The notes below the pieces were generated by a model. The model did not search any database and was not told the DNA's origin. It saw only the letters and a list, made by a program, of their open reading frames with translations. A stretch of 30,004 nucleotides of DNA from Parapedobacter sp964613725 (GTDB taxonomy: Bacteria > Bacteroidota > Bacteroidia > Sphingobacteriales > Sphingobacteriaceae), in NCBI GenBank assembly GCA_964613725.1, contig CAZTJY010000036.1:1-30004 (forward strand), read 5' to 3'. Position numbers and translations under genes: made by a program. Each line of letters starts with the position of its first letter. The stretch's first letter is position 1. Below, piece by piece: positions 1 through 9,268 of this stretch.

Positions 1-504
1 AAACCCAACTTCAAAGCACTGGGCCCAAAGGTCGGTAAAGACATGAAAACGGTCGCCGCGGCCATCCAGGCGTTTACCGCCGATGAAATCGCGGAACTCG
101 AAACGCAGGGCTCCATCGCCATCACTGGCACACCTTATTCCATCCAGTTGGCCGATGTGGAAATCATTGCCGAAGACGTTTCCGGTTGGCAAGTGGCCAA
201 CCTCGGCCGGCTAACCGTGGCGCTGGATATCAGCATCACGCCGGCCCTGAAAAGGGAAGGCATTTCGCGTGAGCTTGTAAACCGCATCCAAAACCTACGG
301 AAAGAACGCGGATTCGAGGTAACGGACCGGATAAAGGTAAGCCTGAGTGACATCCCCGATATTACGGAAGCGGCAACAGGTAATTTATCTTATATTCGCA
401 CCGAGATCTTGGCAGACTCTTTGATATTCGAGGGTAATCTTATTTCCGATGATCGGATAGAGATTGCAGAAAAGGAATTGAATGTATTAATCGAAAAAGT
501 TTAA
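1..504 (+). CDS. ileS: Isoleucyl-tRNA synthetase, C-terminal end (partial)
   Basis: This is the 3' end of the gene. The reading frame is open from base 1, with residues KPNFKALGPKVGKD before the first internal ATG at 43, so the true start lies outside the window. The enzyme charges tRNA-Ile with isoleucine in the cytoplasm. The visible part matches the C-terminal tail of the long bacterial IleS type: the NPNFKxLGPKxGK segment, a run of small beta strands, then the ALKREGISRELVNRIQNLRKERGFEVTD-type region (split here as ALKREGISRELV and RIQNLRKERGFEVTDRI). A dksA-like gene follows after 4 bases and lspA after that, an order common in Bacteroidota. No catalytic HIGH or KMSKS motif is visible because those lie upstream. 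Identity is confident from sequence pattern alone. Confidence 0.93.
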   Translation, partial: KPNFKALGPKVGKDMKTVAAAIQAFTADEIAELETQGSIAITGTPYSIQLADVEIIAEDVSGWQVANLGRLTVALDISITPALKREGISRELVNRIQNLRKERGFEVTDRIKVSLSDIPDITEAATGNLSYIRTEILADSLIFEGNLISDDRIEIAEKELNVLIEKV

Positions 505-508
505 AATT

Positions 509-860
509 ATGGCAAATAACAACGAAAAAACACGTTATAGTGATGCGGAATTGCAGGAATTCAAGGAAATCATCCTCGACAAGCTCCGCGTTGCCAAAGA
601 AGAGCTTTCGGCATTGACCAAGACGCTCAACAGCAGTAATGGCATTGGAAGATGGTTCTGCAACGTTGGAGAAAGAACAGACGAATCAGTTGGCGGCGCG
701 CCAGAAGAAATTCATCGATAACCTGGAGGCTGCGCTGGTGCGCATCGAGAACAAGACATACGGCATCTGCCGCGAAACCGGTAAGCTGATCCAGAAGGAA
801 CGCCTCCGCGCCGTACCGCACACGACGCTGAGTATGGAAGCGAAGTTGAAACAGTATTAA
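509..860 (+). pseudogene. TraR/DksA-family zinc-finger-like regulator, frameshifted
   Basis: Two overlapping frames carry the two halves of one protein. The frame from 509 gives the N-terminal coiled-coil half (MANNNEKTRYSDAELQEF, then KEIILDKLRVAKEELSAL) up to about residue 44 (NSSN), then runs into unrelated residues and stops at 721. The frame containing ATG 639 resumes at LEDGSATLEKEQ and continues to the C-terminal RLRAVPHTTLSMEAKLKQY, ending at 860. From memory of the Bacteroidota family, about 12-13 residues including a conserved NGTDDTAG stretch should lie between the halves. The data therefore fit a deletion of roughly 35 bases near 640-645 that also shifts the frame. Family members bind RNA polymerase and modulate transcription with ppGpp. 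The gene sits 4 bases after ileS and 19 bases before lspA. It could be a real mutation or a sequencing or assembly error. Confidence 0.8.
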
Positions 861-879
861 ATAGCTTTCGACCCATACG

Positions 880-1530
880 ATGAAAGGCTATACCAAACCC
901 TTCATACTGATTGCCTCGGTGCTCTTGGTAGACCAGCTTTCCAAGTTCTGGATCAAATTGAACATGACGCTCGGCCAGGAATACAAGATTCTTGGCGACT
1001 GGTTCATCATCCACTTTACCGAAAACAACGGCATGGCATTCGGCTTGGAGTTTGGTGGCGAGGCGGGCAAACTAGCGCTTTCGCTGTTCCGCATCGCTGC
1101 GGTAATCGGCATCGCATATGGCCTGCAATACATGGTCAAGAAAAAATACCACCGCGGCTTCATCCTCAACGTGGCATTGATTTTTGCTGGCGCAATGGGC
1201 AACATCATCGATTCGACCTTCTATGGTCTAATCTTCAGTGAAAGCACGTGGTTCGAAAAGGCAAGTTTGTTCCCTCCCGGCGGCGGTTATTCCAGTCTGC
1301 TCCATGGCAAGGTGGTCGATATGCTATATTTCCCCATCATCAAAGGGGATTTCCCATCGTGGTTCCCCATCTGGGGCGGTGAGGACTTCCTGTTTTTCAG
1401 GCCAGTGTTCAATGTCGCCGATTCGGCCATTACCGTCGGTGTGGCACTTATCCTAATTTTTCAAAAGCGTTATTTCAAGGAAGAGGTCATCGAACCCGAA
1501 AGCTATAACAGCGAAATCATTGAAGATTAA
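880..1530 (+). CDS. lspA: Lipoprotein signal peptidase (signal peptidase II)
   Basis: This inner-membrane aspartyl peptidase removes signal peptides from prolipoproteins after diacylglyceryl attachment. The 216-residue product shows the family blocks in order: VDQLSKFWIK (residues 17-26), TENNGMAFG (47-55), GNIID (107-111), VVDMLYFP (145-152) and FNVADSAITVG (177-187). By family knowledge the catalytic aspartates are Asp147 and Asp181. Hydrophobic segments lie near residues 5-20, 65-88, 93-113 and 180-195, fitting four membrane spans. The stretch between the two catalytic aspartates is long, including SWFPIWGGEDFLFF. This is usual for Bacteroidota and makes the protein longer than the roughly 165-residue proteobacterial form. 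It is the third gene of an ileS-dksA-lspA run and ends at a strong terminator. Its natural substrates include lipoproteins such as the SusD encoded in this window. Confidence 0.95.
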   Translation: MKGYTKPFILIASVLLVDQLSKFWIKLNMTLGQEYKILGDWFIIHFTENNGMAFGLEFGGEAGKLALSLFRIAAVIGIAYGLQYMVKKKYHRGFILNVALIFAGAMGNIIDSTFYGLIFSESTWFEKASLFPPGGGYSSLLHGKVVDMLYFPIIKGDFPSWFPIWGGEDFLFFRPVFNVADSAITVGVALILIFQKRYFKEEVIEPESYNSEIIED

Positions 1531-1549
1531 TCCCGGAAATAGCACATAA

Positions 1550-1573
1550 AAAAAGCGGCCCTCGCCGCTTTTT
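1550..1573. terminator. Bidirectional intrinsic terminator between lspA and gnd
   Basis: A perfect 10-base inverted repeat, AAAAAGCGGC (1550-1559) and GCCGCTTTTT (1564-1573), flanks a 4-base loop CCTC. Read on the plus strand it ends in TTTTTCCTTTTT. Read on the minus strand it ends in TTTTTTT followed by ATG. It lies between the lspA stop (1530) and the gnd stop (1600), which point towards each other, so one hairpin can end both transcripts. Confidence 0.9.
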
Positions 1574-1599
1574 CCTTTTTACCGATTCTACAGATTCAA

Positions 1600-3054
<1,455 letters not shown>

Positions 3055-3074
3055 ATCTTATTCCTTTTTTGTCC

Positions 3075-3109
3075 CAAAGTTATACTTTCACTAGCAGGAA
3101 AAAAACAAA
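3075..3109 (-). promoter_or_regulatory. Candidate Bacteroidota-type promoter for gnd
   Basis: On the minus strand, TAACTTTG (3082 to 3075) matches the Bacteroidota -7 consensus TAnnTTTG. A TTTG at 3109-3106 lies 23 bases upstream as a possible -33 element, at the long end of the usual spacing. Transcription would begin near 3068, giving a leader of about 14 bases before the gnd ATG. This is pattern-based only. Confidence 0.45.
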
Positions 3110-3166
3110 AAGGGAAAAATGTTGTTCATATGGATAACAGCAAACAAAAAGCTCAACAGAAAGGAC

Positions 3167-3517
3167 ATGAAGATGAACACGAAAAACAGTATCGTAACGT
3201 ATGCATTGGTAGGCCTCGCGGCCGGTACGGCAGCTTGGTTGTTATTGGGCACCAAAGAAGGGCGCAAGCAAATGGACCGCGCGAGCGATGGCATACGTGA
3301 GCTCAGCAAATCCATCAGGAAAACAACGAAAGAAGGTATCCGGAGGGCATCCGATATCGCCAACCGGGCAACGGAAGAAATAGACAACTTCCGGTCACAG
3401 GCCAAAGACAAAAGCCAAGCAGCGATGCAGCAAGCCGATCGGATGGCCCAGAGCGGTGTGGACCAAGCACGCCGTACCGTAAAAGCTGCAAAACGGAAAG
3501 CCGAAGAAGAAATATAA
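3167..3517 (+). CDS. YtxH domain-containing protein
   Basis: This small 116-residue protein has an N-terminal hydrophobic segment (SIVTYALVGLAAGTAAWLLL, residues 8-27) followed by GTKEGRKQMDRASDGI and a long, highly charged, alanine-rich helical tail. This is the usual YtxH plan: one membrane anchor plus an amphipathic, coiled-coil-like helix. The family is linked to general stress, but its molecular role is not settled. The open frame extends back to an ATG at 3119. However, the peptide from there (MLFIWITANKKLNRKD) is unlike the family, and the ATG at 3167 has an AGAAAGGA-like purine stretch before it, so 3167 was chosen (3173 is also possible). It is divergent from gnd and sits 52 bases before ccmB. 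Confidence 0.75.
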   Translation: MKMNTKNSIVTYALVGLAAGTAAWLLLGTKEGRKQMDRASDGIRELSKSIRKTTKEGIRRASDIANRATEEIDNFRSQAKDKSQAAMQQADRMAQSGVDQARRTVKAAKRKAEEEI

Positions 3518-3556
3518 AATGTAGCCCTACGGTCGCCGCAATTGCACGCGAGGTCG

Positions 3557-3564
3557 TATCTTTG
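3557..3564 (+). promoter_or_regulatory. Candidate promoter -7 element for ccmB, near-leaderless
   Basis: TATCTTTG is an exact match to the Bacteroidota -7 consensus TAnnTTTG. Its last base lies only 5 bases before the ccmB ATG at 3570, so transcription would begin at or next to the start codon. No convincing -33 TTG at the right spacing was found. The position decides little about the start codon, because downstream residues already match the CcmB family. Confidence 0.5.
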
Positions 3565-3569
3565 CGGCA

Positions 3570-4229
3570 ATGCAGGCATTAAAAGCGGTAAAGGCTCTTA
3601 TTCAGAAGGACATCGTATTGGAGTGGCGATCTAAGTACGCCATCAACGGTATCCTTCTCTACGTGGTATCTACGGTTTTTGTCTGCTACCAAGCATTTAA
3701 ATCCGTAGACCCCACTACGTGGAACGCGTTGTTTTGGATCATTTTATTATTTGCTTCCATCAACGCCATCAACAAAAGTTTCGTTCAGGAAAGCCACGGG
3801 CGGCAATTGTATTACTATACGATTGCCAGTGCCCAAGCGGTTATCGTTTCAAAAATCATCTACAACATACTCATCATGCTATTGTTATCGGCAATAGCAT
3901 ATCTTGTCTATTCGGTCATTTTCCGCAACCCGCTGGGAGACCCGTCGCTATATCTGGCGGTGGTTGCGCTAGGTGCGATCGGTTTCGCGGCCGTGTTCAC
4001 CATGGTGGCTGCCATCAGCGCCAAGGCGGGCAATAACAGCACCCTCATGGCCATCCTGAGTTTCCCAATCATCATCCCCATGCTCCTTGTATTGATCAAA
4101 GTTTCGAAAAATGCCATGGACGGGTTGGAACGCAGCGCTAGCTACGATGAGTTGGCCGTACTCGGGGCCATCAACATCATCACGGTTGCGGTTTCTTTAC
4201 TGTTATTTCCTTACCTTTGGAGGGATTGA
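3570..4229 (+). CDS. ccmB: Heme exporter protein CcmB
   Basis: This is the membrane subunit of the CcmAB ABC transporter used in cytochrome c maturation. CcmAB provides the energy that releases holo-CcmE from CcmC in the inner membrane. The 219-residue product begins with a short cytoplasmic helix, KALIQKDIVLEWRSKYA, typical of CcmB. About six hydrophobic segments follow, near residues 25-45, 50-68, 87-112, 125-150, 163-181 and 195-216. The segment FASINAINKSFVQES is a family-typical conserved patch. No ccmA is present in the window. ccmC starts 60 bases downstream, and a ccmD-like gene after that, so the three are probably one operon. A TAnnTTTG element lies immediately before the ATG. Confidence 0.9.
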   Translation: MQALKAVKALIQKDIVLEWRSKYAINGILLYVVSTVFVCYQAFKSVDPTTWNALFWIILLFASINAINKSFVQESHGRQLYYYTIASAQAVIVSKIIYNILIMLLLSAIAYLVYSVIFRNPLGDPSLYLAVVALGAIGFAAVFTMVAAISAKAGNNSTLMAILSFPIIIPMLLVLIKVSKNAMDGLERSASYDELAVLGAINIITVAVSLLLFPYLWRD

Positions 4230-4288
4230 TCCTTCAAATAAGGAATAACGATATCAAGAACAGATACTTGGCTAAAAATCACATTTCA

Positions 4289-4957
4289 ATGAAAGCATAT
4301 TGGTGGAAATTACTCGCCATTTTATTGGTGTTATACAGCATCATCATGGGACTCTTAGGGTCGGTGCCGGCATTACCCATCGTCAATGAAACCATCCGCA
4401 ACGTTTATTTCCACGTTCCCATGTGGTTCACCATGTTCACGCTTTATACCCTATCGGTGGTTTACAGCATCAAATATTTATCTTCTGCCAACCCGCAACA
4501 CGATTTCATGGCCGTGGAGAGCGTTAATGTAGGGATCATATTCTGCATGTTCGGTTTGCTCACCGGCATGCTGTGGGCCAACTTCACTTGGGGGGCACCT
4601 TGGCCTAATGACCCTAAACTAAACGGATCGGCCATTGGCACATTGATGTACCTCGCCTATCTGGTATTACGCAACGCACTGGAAGAAGAGCAAAAGCGGG
4701 CGCGCATTTCGGCCATATACAACATCTTCGCTTTTCCGATCATGATTGTACTCATGTATATCCTCCCCAAAACTACAGACTCACTCCATCCCGGTGCGGG
4801 CGGAAATTCCGGGTTTGGCGAGTTCGATCTCGATGGCTCGATGAAGGCCGTGTTATATCCCGGCGCGATTGGCTGGATACTTATCGGAATATGGTTAATG
4901 ACATTGCGATATCGCATGCGAAAAATGGAATATCAAAACGATACGGCAACATCATAA
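4289..4957 (+). CDS. ccmC: Cytochrome c biogenesis protein CcmC/CcsA family
   Basis: This polytopic membrane protein binds heme at the outer face of the inner membrane and passes it to the chaperone CcmE. The 222-residue product has about six membrane spans and a tryptophan-rich motif, WGAPWPNDPKLNG (residues 101-113), corresponding to the family WGxxW signature. The flanking histidines His42 (NVYFHVPMW) and His167 (TDSLHPG) fit the conserved heme ligands. The open frame extends upstream to an ATG at 4217 that would overlap ccmB by 13 bases. The extra 24 residues are polar and unlike the family, whereas ATG 4289 gives the usual start just before the first span, so 4289 was chosen. It lies between ccmB and a ccmD-like gene. 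Confidence 0.9.
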   Translation: MKAYWWKLLAILLVLYSIIMGLLGSVPALPIVNETIRNVYFHVPMWFTMFTLYTLSVVYSIKYLSSANPQHDFMAVESVNVGIIFCMFGLLTGMLWANFTWGAPWPNDPKLNGSAIGTLMYLAYLVLRNALEEEQKRARISAIYNIFAFPIMIVLMYILPKTTDSLHPGAGGNSGFGEFDLDGSMKAVLYPGAIGWILIGIWLMTLRYRMRKMEYQNDTATS

Positions 4958-5025
4958 ATATTGGCATAGTATCAATTATAAATCGATTAAACGACAAATT
5001 TTAACAACGTTTATCACAAAACGAT

Positions 5026-5247
5026 ATGAAAAAGACAATTCTTTTTTTGCTATTAGTTATCAATGGGTTAATGTGTAGTTTTGCCCAAACAAGTACCGGG
5101 GCCGAAATGGCCACAGGTTTACGCAGTTCAGGTAAAATCTACGTGGTAGTAGCCGTTTTGGCGGTGCTCTTTATGGGGCTGGCCATCTACCTATTCACCA
5201 TCGACAAGAAGCTGTCGCGATTGGAGAAGCGTGATTTTACCCGATAA
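5026..5247 (+). CDS. CcmD family protein
   Basis: This 73-residue protein has an N-terminal cleavable-looking signal (MKKTILFLLLVINGLMCSFA, residues 1-20), a short polar stretch, one membrane span (IYVVVAVLAVLFMGLAIYLF, about 38-57), and a basic tail (DKKLSRLEKR). In Bacteroidota, proteins with this plan downstream of ccmB/ccmC are called CcmD family. In the classical system CcmD is a small anchor that helps release holo-CcmE from the CcmABC complex. Similarity to proteobacterial CcmD is weak, and the assignment rests on layout, size and position 68 bases after ccmC. The signal peptide before the span is a difference from proteobacterial CcmD. Confidence 0.75.
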   Translation: MKKTILFLLLVINGLMCSFAQTSTGAEMATGLRSSGKIYVVVAVLAVLFMGLAIYLFTIDKKLSRLEKRDFTR

Positions 5248-5345
5248 CGCCATCCGTTGAGGTAAACAACCATTGTAGACTTAGCGGCCGGACTTGGGAC
5301 GAAGAATAATGTCACCAAAAAAGTATCTATAAATAAAACATTGTT

Positions 5346-6782
5346 ATGGCTAAGTCAATAGCAGAAAAAGCGCAAGAGCCCCATTTTTTCGATGATGTAT
5401 CCGCGTTCTTTGACCATGCAGCGCAATTCACCAAGCACCCGCAGGGGTTATTGAACCAGATCAAGGTTTGCAACAGCATTTACCGATTCAGCTTCCCATT
5501 CAGGCGGGGCGATAACCTCGAGGTTATCAACGCTTGGCGGGTAGAGCATTCCCAGCACATGTCGCCTACTAAAGGCGGTATCCGCTATAGCGACATGGTC
5601 AACGAGGATGAAGTGATGGCGCTGGCGGCGTTGATGACCTATAAGTGTGCCATCGTCAACGTTCCGTTCGGAGGTGCCAAGGGCGGCATAGCCATCAACC
5701 CGAAAAACTATTCCGTAGGGGAGCTCGAAAATATCACGCGGCGGTATACGGTCGAACTGATCAAGAAAAACTTTATCGGGCCGGCAATTGACGTACCCGC
5801 GCCAGATTACGGCACCGGTGAGCGCGAGATGAGCTGGATTGCCGACACCTACACCACCATGAACCCCGGCCAACTGGACTCCTTTGGCTGTGTAACAGGC
5901 AAGCCCTTGTCCCTGCACGGTATCAGTGGCCGAAAAGCCGCAACCGGCCGTGGCGTTGCCATCGCTATTCGCGAATGCGTGGATGTAACTGAAGATATGA
6001 AAGCGATAGGCCTCAATCCCGGCATCGCCGGAAAGCGAGTCATCGTACAGGGGTTGGGGAATGTGGGATATAACGCCGCCAAGGTACTCCTCGAATTCGG
6101 TGCCGTCATCGTGGGCGTATGCGAATACGATGGTGCGTTGTATAATCCCGACGGATTGGACCCGGATGCCATCCTGGAACACCGTAAAAATACCGGTTCC
6201 ATTCTCGGCTATAAGAAGGCTACGAAATCGTTTACAACACCGGCGGAAGGATTGGAGCAACCCTGCGATATCCTTGTTCCCGCGGCTCTGGAAAACCAAA
6301 TCACCGAAGAAAATATCGGTCGTATCCAGGCCAAGATCATCGCCGAAGGTGCAAATGGCCCCACCACGCCGGGCGCAGCGGCGGCATTTGTTGAAAAAAA
6401 AGGCATTATCATCCCAGACATGTATTGCAATGCCGGTGGTGTAACGGTATCTTATTTCGAGTGGTTGAAGAACCTGTCGCACGTTTCTTTCGGCCGCATG
6501 GACAAACGCTATGAAGAGATGGCCAATCAGAACCTGATCAATACGGTTGAGACCATGACGGGCAAATCACTCACTCCGGCCGAACGGATGACCATCGTTA
6601 AAGGCGCTGACGAACTCGAGCTGGTCAATTCCGGCCTGGAAGACACCATGATCAGGGCCTACCATGAAATCCGGGAAATCCGAAACGCCAACAGCGCCAT
6701 CGATACCCTCCGTACCGCTGCGTTGGTTGGCGCAATCAACAAAATAGCGGTAAGTTACCAGAACTTAGGCATTTGGCCATAG
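5346..6782 (+). CDS. Glu/Leu/Phe/Val dehydrogenase (glutamate dehydrogenase)
   Basis: This cytoplasmic enzyme catalyses reversible oxidative deamination of glutamate to 2-oxoglutarate and ammonia. The 478-residue product shows MSPTKGGIRY (residues 72-81), VPFGGAKGGI (106-115) with catalytic Lys112, DVPAPDYGTGEREM (149-162) with conserved aspartates, and a nucleotide-binding loop VQGLGNVGYNAA (234-245). Glu260 at the end of the second strand (VGVCEYDGA) suggests NAD+ preference, but that is an inference. The ELFV C-terminal signature region includes AEGANGPTTPGAA. Length and N-terminus fit the roughly 420-480-residue bacterial class rather than the E. coli GdhA type. It is followed by a strong terminator, so it is the last gene of its unit. 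Whether it is co-transcribed with ccmD (98-base gap) is unclear. Confidence 0.93.
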   Translation: MAKSIAEKAQEPHFFDDVSAFFDHAAQFTKHPQGLLNQIKVCNSIYRFSFPFRRGDNLEVINAWRVEHSQHMSPTKGGIRYSDMVNEDEVMALAALMTYKCAIVNVPFGGAKGGIAINPKNYSVGELENITRRYTVELIKKNFIGPAIDVPAPDYGTGEREMSWIADTYTTMNPGQLDSFGCVTGKPLSLHGISGRKAATGRGVAIAIRECVDVTEDMKAIGLNPGIAGKRVIVQGLGNVGYNAAKVLLEFGAVIVGVCEYDGALYNPDGLDPDAILEHRKNTGSILGYKKATKSFTTPAEGLEQPCDILVPAALENQITEENIGRIQAKIIAEGANGPTTPGAAAAFVEKKGIIIPDMYCNAGGVTVSYFEWLKNLSHVSFGRMDKRYEEMANQNLINTVETMTGKSLTPAERMTIVKGADELELVNSGLEDTMIRAYHEIREIRNANSAIDTLRTAALVGAINKIAVSYQNLGIWP

Positions 6783-6802
6783 CCGTCCCTATGGTTGGGC
6801 TT

Positions 6803-6850
6803 AGTGGCCTGTCCCCTAGATTCTAGAACGGTAGGGGCAGGCCCACTTTT
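6803..6850 (+). terminator. Intrinsic terminator after glutamate dehydrogenase
   Basis: A long imperfect hairpin: AGTGGCCTG-T-CCCCTA (6803-6818) pairs with TAGGGG-CAGG-C-CCACT (6832-6847), with one bulged base on each arm. The loop is about 13 bases and is followed by TTT and a T-rich stretch (CATATTTTC). It starts 21 bases after the gdh stop. Confidence 0.85.
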
Positions 6851-6960
6851 CATATTTTCACATCACCTTGAAAAAATAATTTAGGATTTTCCAAACAAAG
6901 CAACTATTTTTATGAGTTCGTAGGTTCACGGAGAACATAATTTAATCAAAAACACAAGTC

Positions 6961-9258
6961 ATGGTTGGCGAACAGCATTATTCGGAGTTGTTCCAAGCAC
7001 TACCTACCCCTTGCCTGGCATTGCTACCCAATGCGCCGCACTTTACGGTGATAGACGTTAGTGACGCCTATTTGAAAATCACCCAAATCAATCGCGAGGG
7101 CATGGTCGGAAAAGGGTTTTTCGAAGTTTTCCCTACCAATCCGTACCAGAACGATTCCATTTGGCGGAACGTTTTTGACGAGGTTATACAAACCAAAAAA
7201 ACCACCAAGGCACCGCCTCAAAAATATGCATTCCCAACGGCGGACAACCCCATGCGGCTCGACATCATGTACCTCGAAGTCATCAACACGCCTGTTTTGG
7301 ATGATCAAGGGGAAATCAAGTTTATCATCCGATCGATGACCGATGTAACCGATGTCGTCCACGACGAGAAATTCTTTGAAGAGACACAACGTACGGCCCG
7401 CATTGGCAGTTGGGAGGTTAATATGGCGCGTCAAACCGTTACCTGGTCAGAGGGGTTACGTGACATTTACGAAGTTGAGGCAGATTTTAACCCGGGATTT
7501 AGGGTACTGGAGGAGTTTTATCCCGACCCGGATGCCCGGCAGGCGTTCGAAGATGCTTTTGTCAAAGCAACAACCGACGGTACAGTGTTCCACCTTACGC
7601 TACCCATGGTTTCCGCCAAGGGTAACGAGCGGTGGCTATCCATCGTGGGCAAGTCTGACCTCGTAGGCGGAACTTGCATCCGCATGTATGGCATTGCCCA
7701 AGACATTACGGATAACAAACGCCTGACCGATCTGGACGATTTGGAAAAGCGTGTTTTGGAGCTGAATGCTCAGCCAAGCGCTACCCTTGTGGCTGTTTTG
7801 TCTACCTATATCGTGGGCATCGAGGGTCTTTTCAGTGGCATGTATTGCTCCATACTGGGCGTTCAGAACGATCGGTTGGTCAGTTGGGTAGCGCCCTCCC
7901 TGCCCGAACCCTTTAACGCGGTCATCAACAATATTCCTATTGTAGATAACCTGGGCTCTTGCGGTACCGCAGCCTATCGTAAGGAACGTATCATTGTCAG
8001 CGACATTGCCACTGACCCGAAATGGGTGGATTTCCGGGATTCGGCGCTTGCGCATGGGTTGAGGGCCTGCTGGTCACAGCCCATTACCAATACGCAAGGC
8101 GAGGTGATGGCCGTACTTGGTATCTATTATAAACAGGTACGACTACCCAATCCGGATGAGCTTGTTATCGTGGACCGGATGGGCGCATTACTTCGAATCA
8201 TTATCGAAAACCGACAAAATGCCGATCGGTTACGCGAGGCCGCTACCATGATGGCACAGGGTCAGGAGCTTGCTCACTTTGGCATTTGGCAATCGAATTT
8301 AGAAACCAATCAGCACACGTGGTCGCCAGTGTTATGTGAGATTTACGGGATTGACCCGGAAATCTATACGCCCAGTTACAAAAATTACCTGGCGTTAGTG
8401 CATCCGGACGACAGGGATCGGGTTGAACAACTCGTTAGTCAAATATTTGACGACGAGAGTGATACCGTATTTGAGGAGCGGATAGTCAGGCCCGACGGGG
8501 AGGTACGCCACTTGCGGTCCTGGGCGCGATTGATTATGAATGTCGATCAGAAACCGGCTAAATTGATCGGTGCATGCTTGGATATTACCGAAACCAAACA
8601 AGCCGAATTGGCGCTGAAACAACTACACGCTCAACTCGAAAAACATCTAAATGAAGTCGAGCAATCCGAACAAAGATACAGCGACCTTTTCCATCTCAGC
8701 CCACAACCCATGTGGGTGTATGACTTGGAAACCTATCGGTTCCTCGACGTCAACGCCGCGGCGGTTAATCACTACGGATATACACGGGAGGAGTTTCTGT
8801 CTATGACGGTGATGGACATCCGGCCACTGGAGGAGATACCGAAGCTGAAAGCGGCCGTCGCACAATCCAGGCGACGCAACAAGCTGTTTTTTCAGGGCAC
8901 ATTCAAGCATCGAAAAAAAAATGGGGAAGTCATCCAGGTTGACATCCAAAGCAATATCATCCAGTTTCATGGAAGAAAGTCCGAACTTGTTTTAGCAAAC
9001 GATATCACCTTAAAACTATACTACATCGAAGCCATCGAATCACAAAACAAGAAGCTGCAGGAGATCGCTTGGATGCAATCACACCTGGTAAGGGCACCCC
9101 TCGCACGCATTATGGGTTTAATCGACCTTATCCAAATGGGGCCCTCACCGGGCATCGACCAAACCCGCCTGCTACGCGCGATCTACGACTCTGCCGTTGA
9201 ATTAGACGATGTGCTGGGAGATATCACCAAAAAAGCAGAGCAAGTTAACCTCAATTAG
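6961..9258 (+). CDS. Multi-PAS/GAF sensor protein with a DHp-like helix but no kinase ATPase domain
   Basis: This 765-residue protein has no signal peptide or membrane span, so it is probably cytoplasmic. Domains read by eye are: PAS (about 5-130), PAS with PAC-like end IAQDITDNKRL (about 147-258), GAF (about 270-425, including DNLGSCGTAAYRKERIIVSDIA), PAS/PAC (about 435-552, ending LIGACLDITETKQAE), and PAS (about 574-690, with RYSDLFHLSPQPMWVYDLE). A DHp-like segment follows with AWMQSHLVRAPLARIMGLI (703-721). His708 in SHLVRAPL aligns with the phospho-accepting His of SHELRTPL. The protein then ends about 57 residues later, without the N, G1, F and G2 boxes of an HATPase_c domain. A single-domain response regulator follows after 10 bases. 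It may be a phosphorelay scaffold or a degenerate kinase. Ligands are unknown. Confidence 0.85.
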   Translation: MVGEQHYSELFQALPTPCLALLPNAPHFTVIDVSDAYLKITQINREGMVGKGFFEVFPTNPYQNDSIWRNVFDEVIQTKKTTKAPPQKYAFPTADNPMRLDIMYLEVINTPVLDDQGEIKFIIRSMTDVTDVVHDEKFFEETQRTARIGSWEVNMARQTVTWSEGLRDIYEVEADFNPGFRVLEEFYPDPDARQAFEDAFVKATTDGTVFHLTLPMVSAKGNERWLSIVGKSDLVGGTCIRMYGIAQDITDNKRLTDLDDLEKRVLELNAQPSATLVAVLSTYIVGIEGLFSGMYCSILGVQNDRLVSWVAPSLPEPFNAVINNIPIVDNLGSCGTAAYRKERIIVSDIATDPKWVDFRDSALAHGLRACWSQPITNTQGEVMAVLGIYYKQVRLPNPDELVIVDRMGALLRIIIENRQNADRLREAATMMAQGQELAHFGIWQSNLETNQHTWSPVLCEIYGIDPEIYTPSYKNYLALVHPDDRDRVEQLVSQIFDDESDTVFEERIVRPDGEVRHLRSWARLIMNVDQKPAKLIGACLDITETKQAELALKQLHAQLEKHLNEVEQSEQRYSDLFHLSPQPMWVYDLETYRFLDVNAAAVNHYGYTREEFLSMTVMDIRPLEEIPKLKAAVAQSRRRNKLFFQGTFKHRKKNGEVIQVDIQSNIIQFHGRKSELVLANDITLKLYYIEAIESQNKKLQEIAWMQSHLVRAPLARIMGLIDLIQMGPSPGIDQTRLLRAIYDSAVELDDVLGDITKKAEQVNLN

Positions 9259-9268
9259 TAACAAGCCC

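Noticed and set aside
4217..4288. Upstream ATG 4217 as the ccmC start with a 13-base overlap with ccmB
   Set aside because: The added 24 residues are polar and not family-like. ATG 4289 places the first membrane span correctly.
5448..6482. 344-residue open frame opposite glutamate dehydrogenase
   Set aside because: The plus strand encodes all conserved motifs of the dehydrogenase. The antisense product has no recognisable domain.
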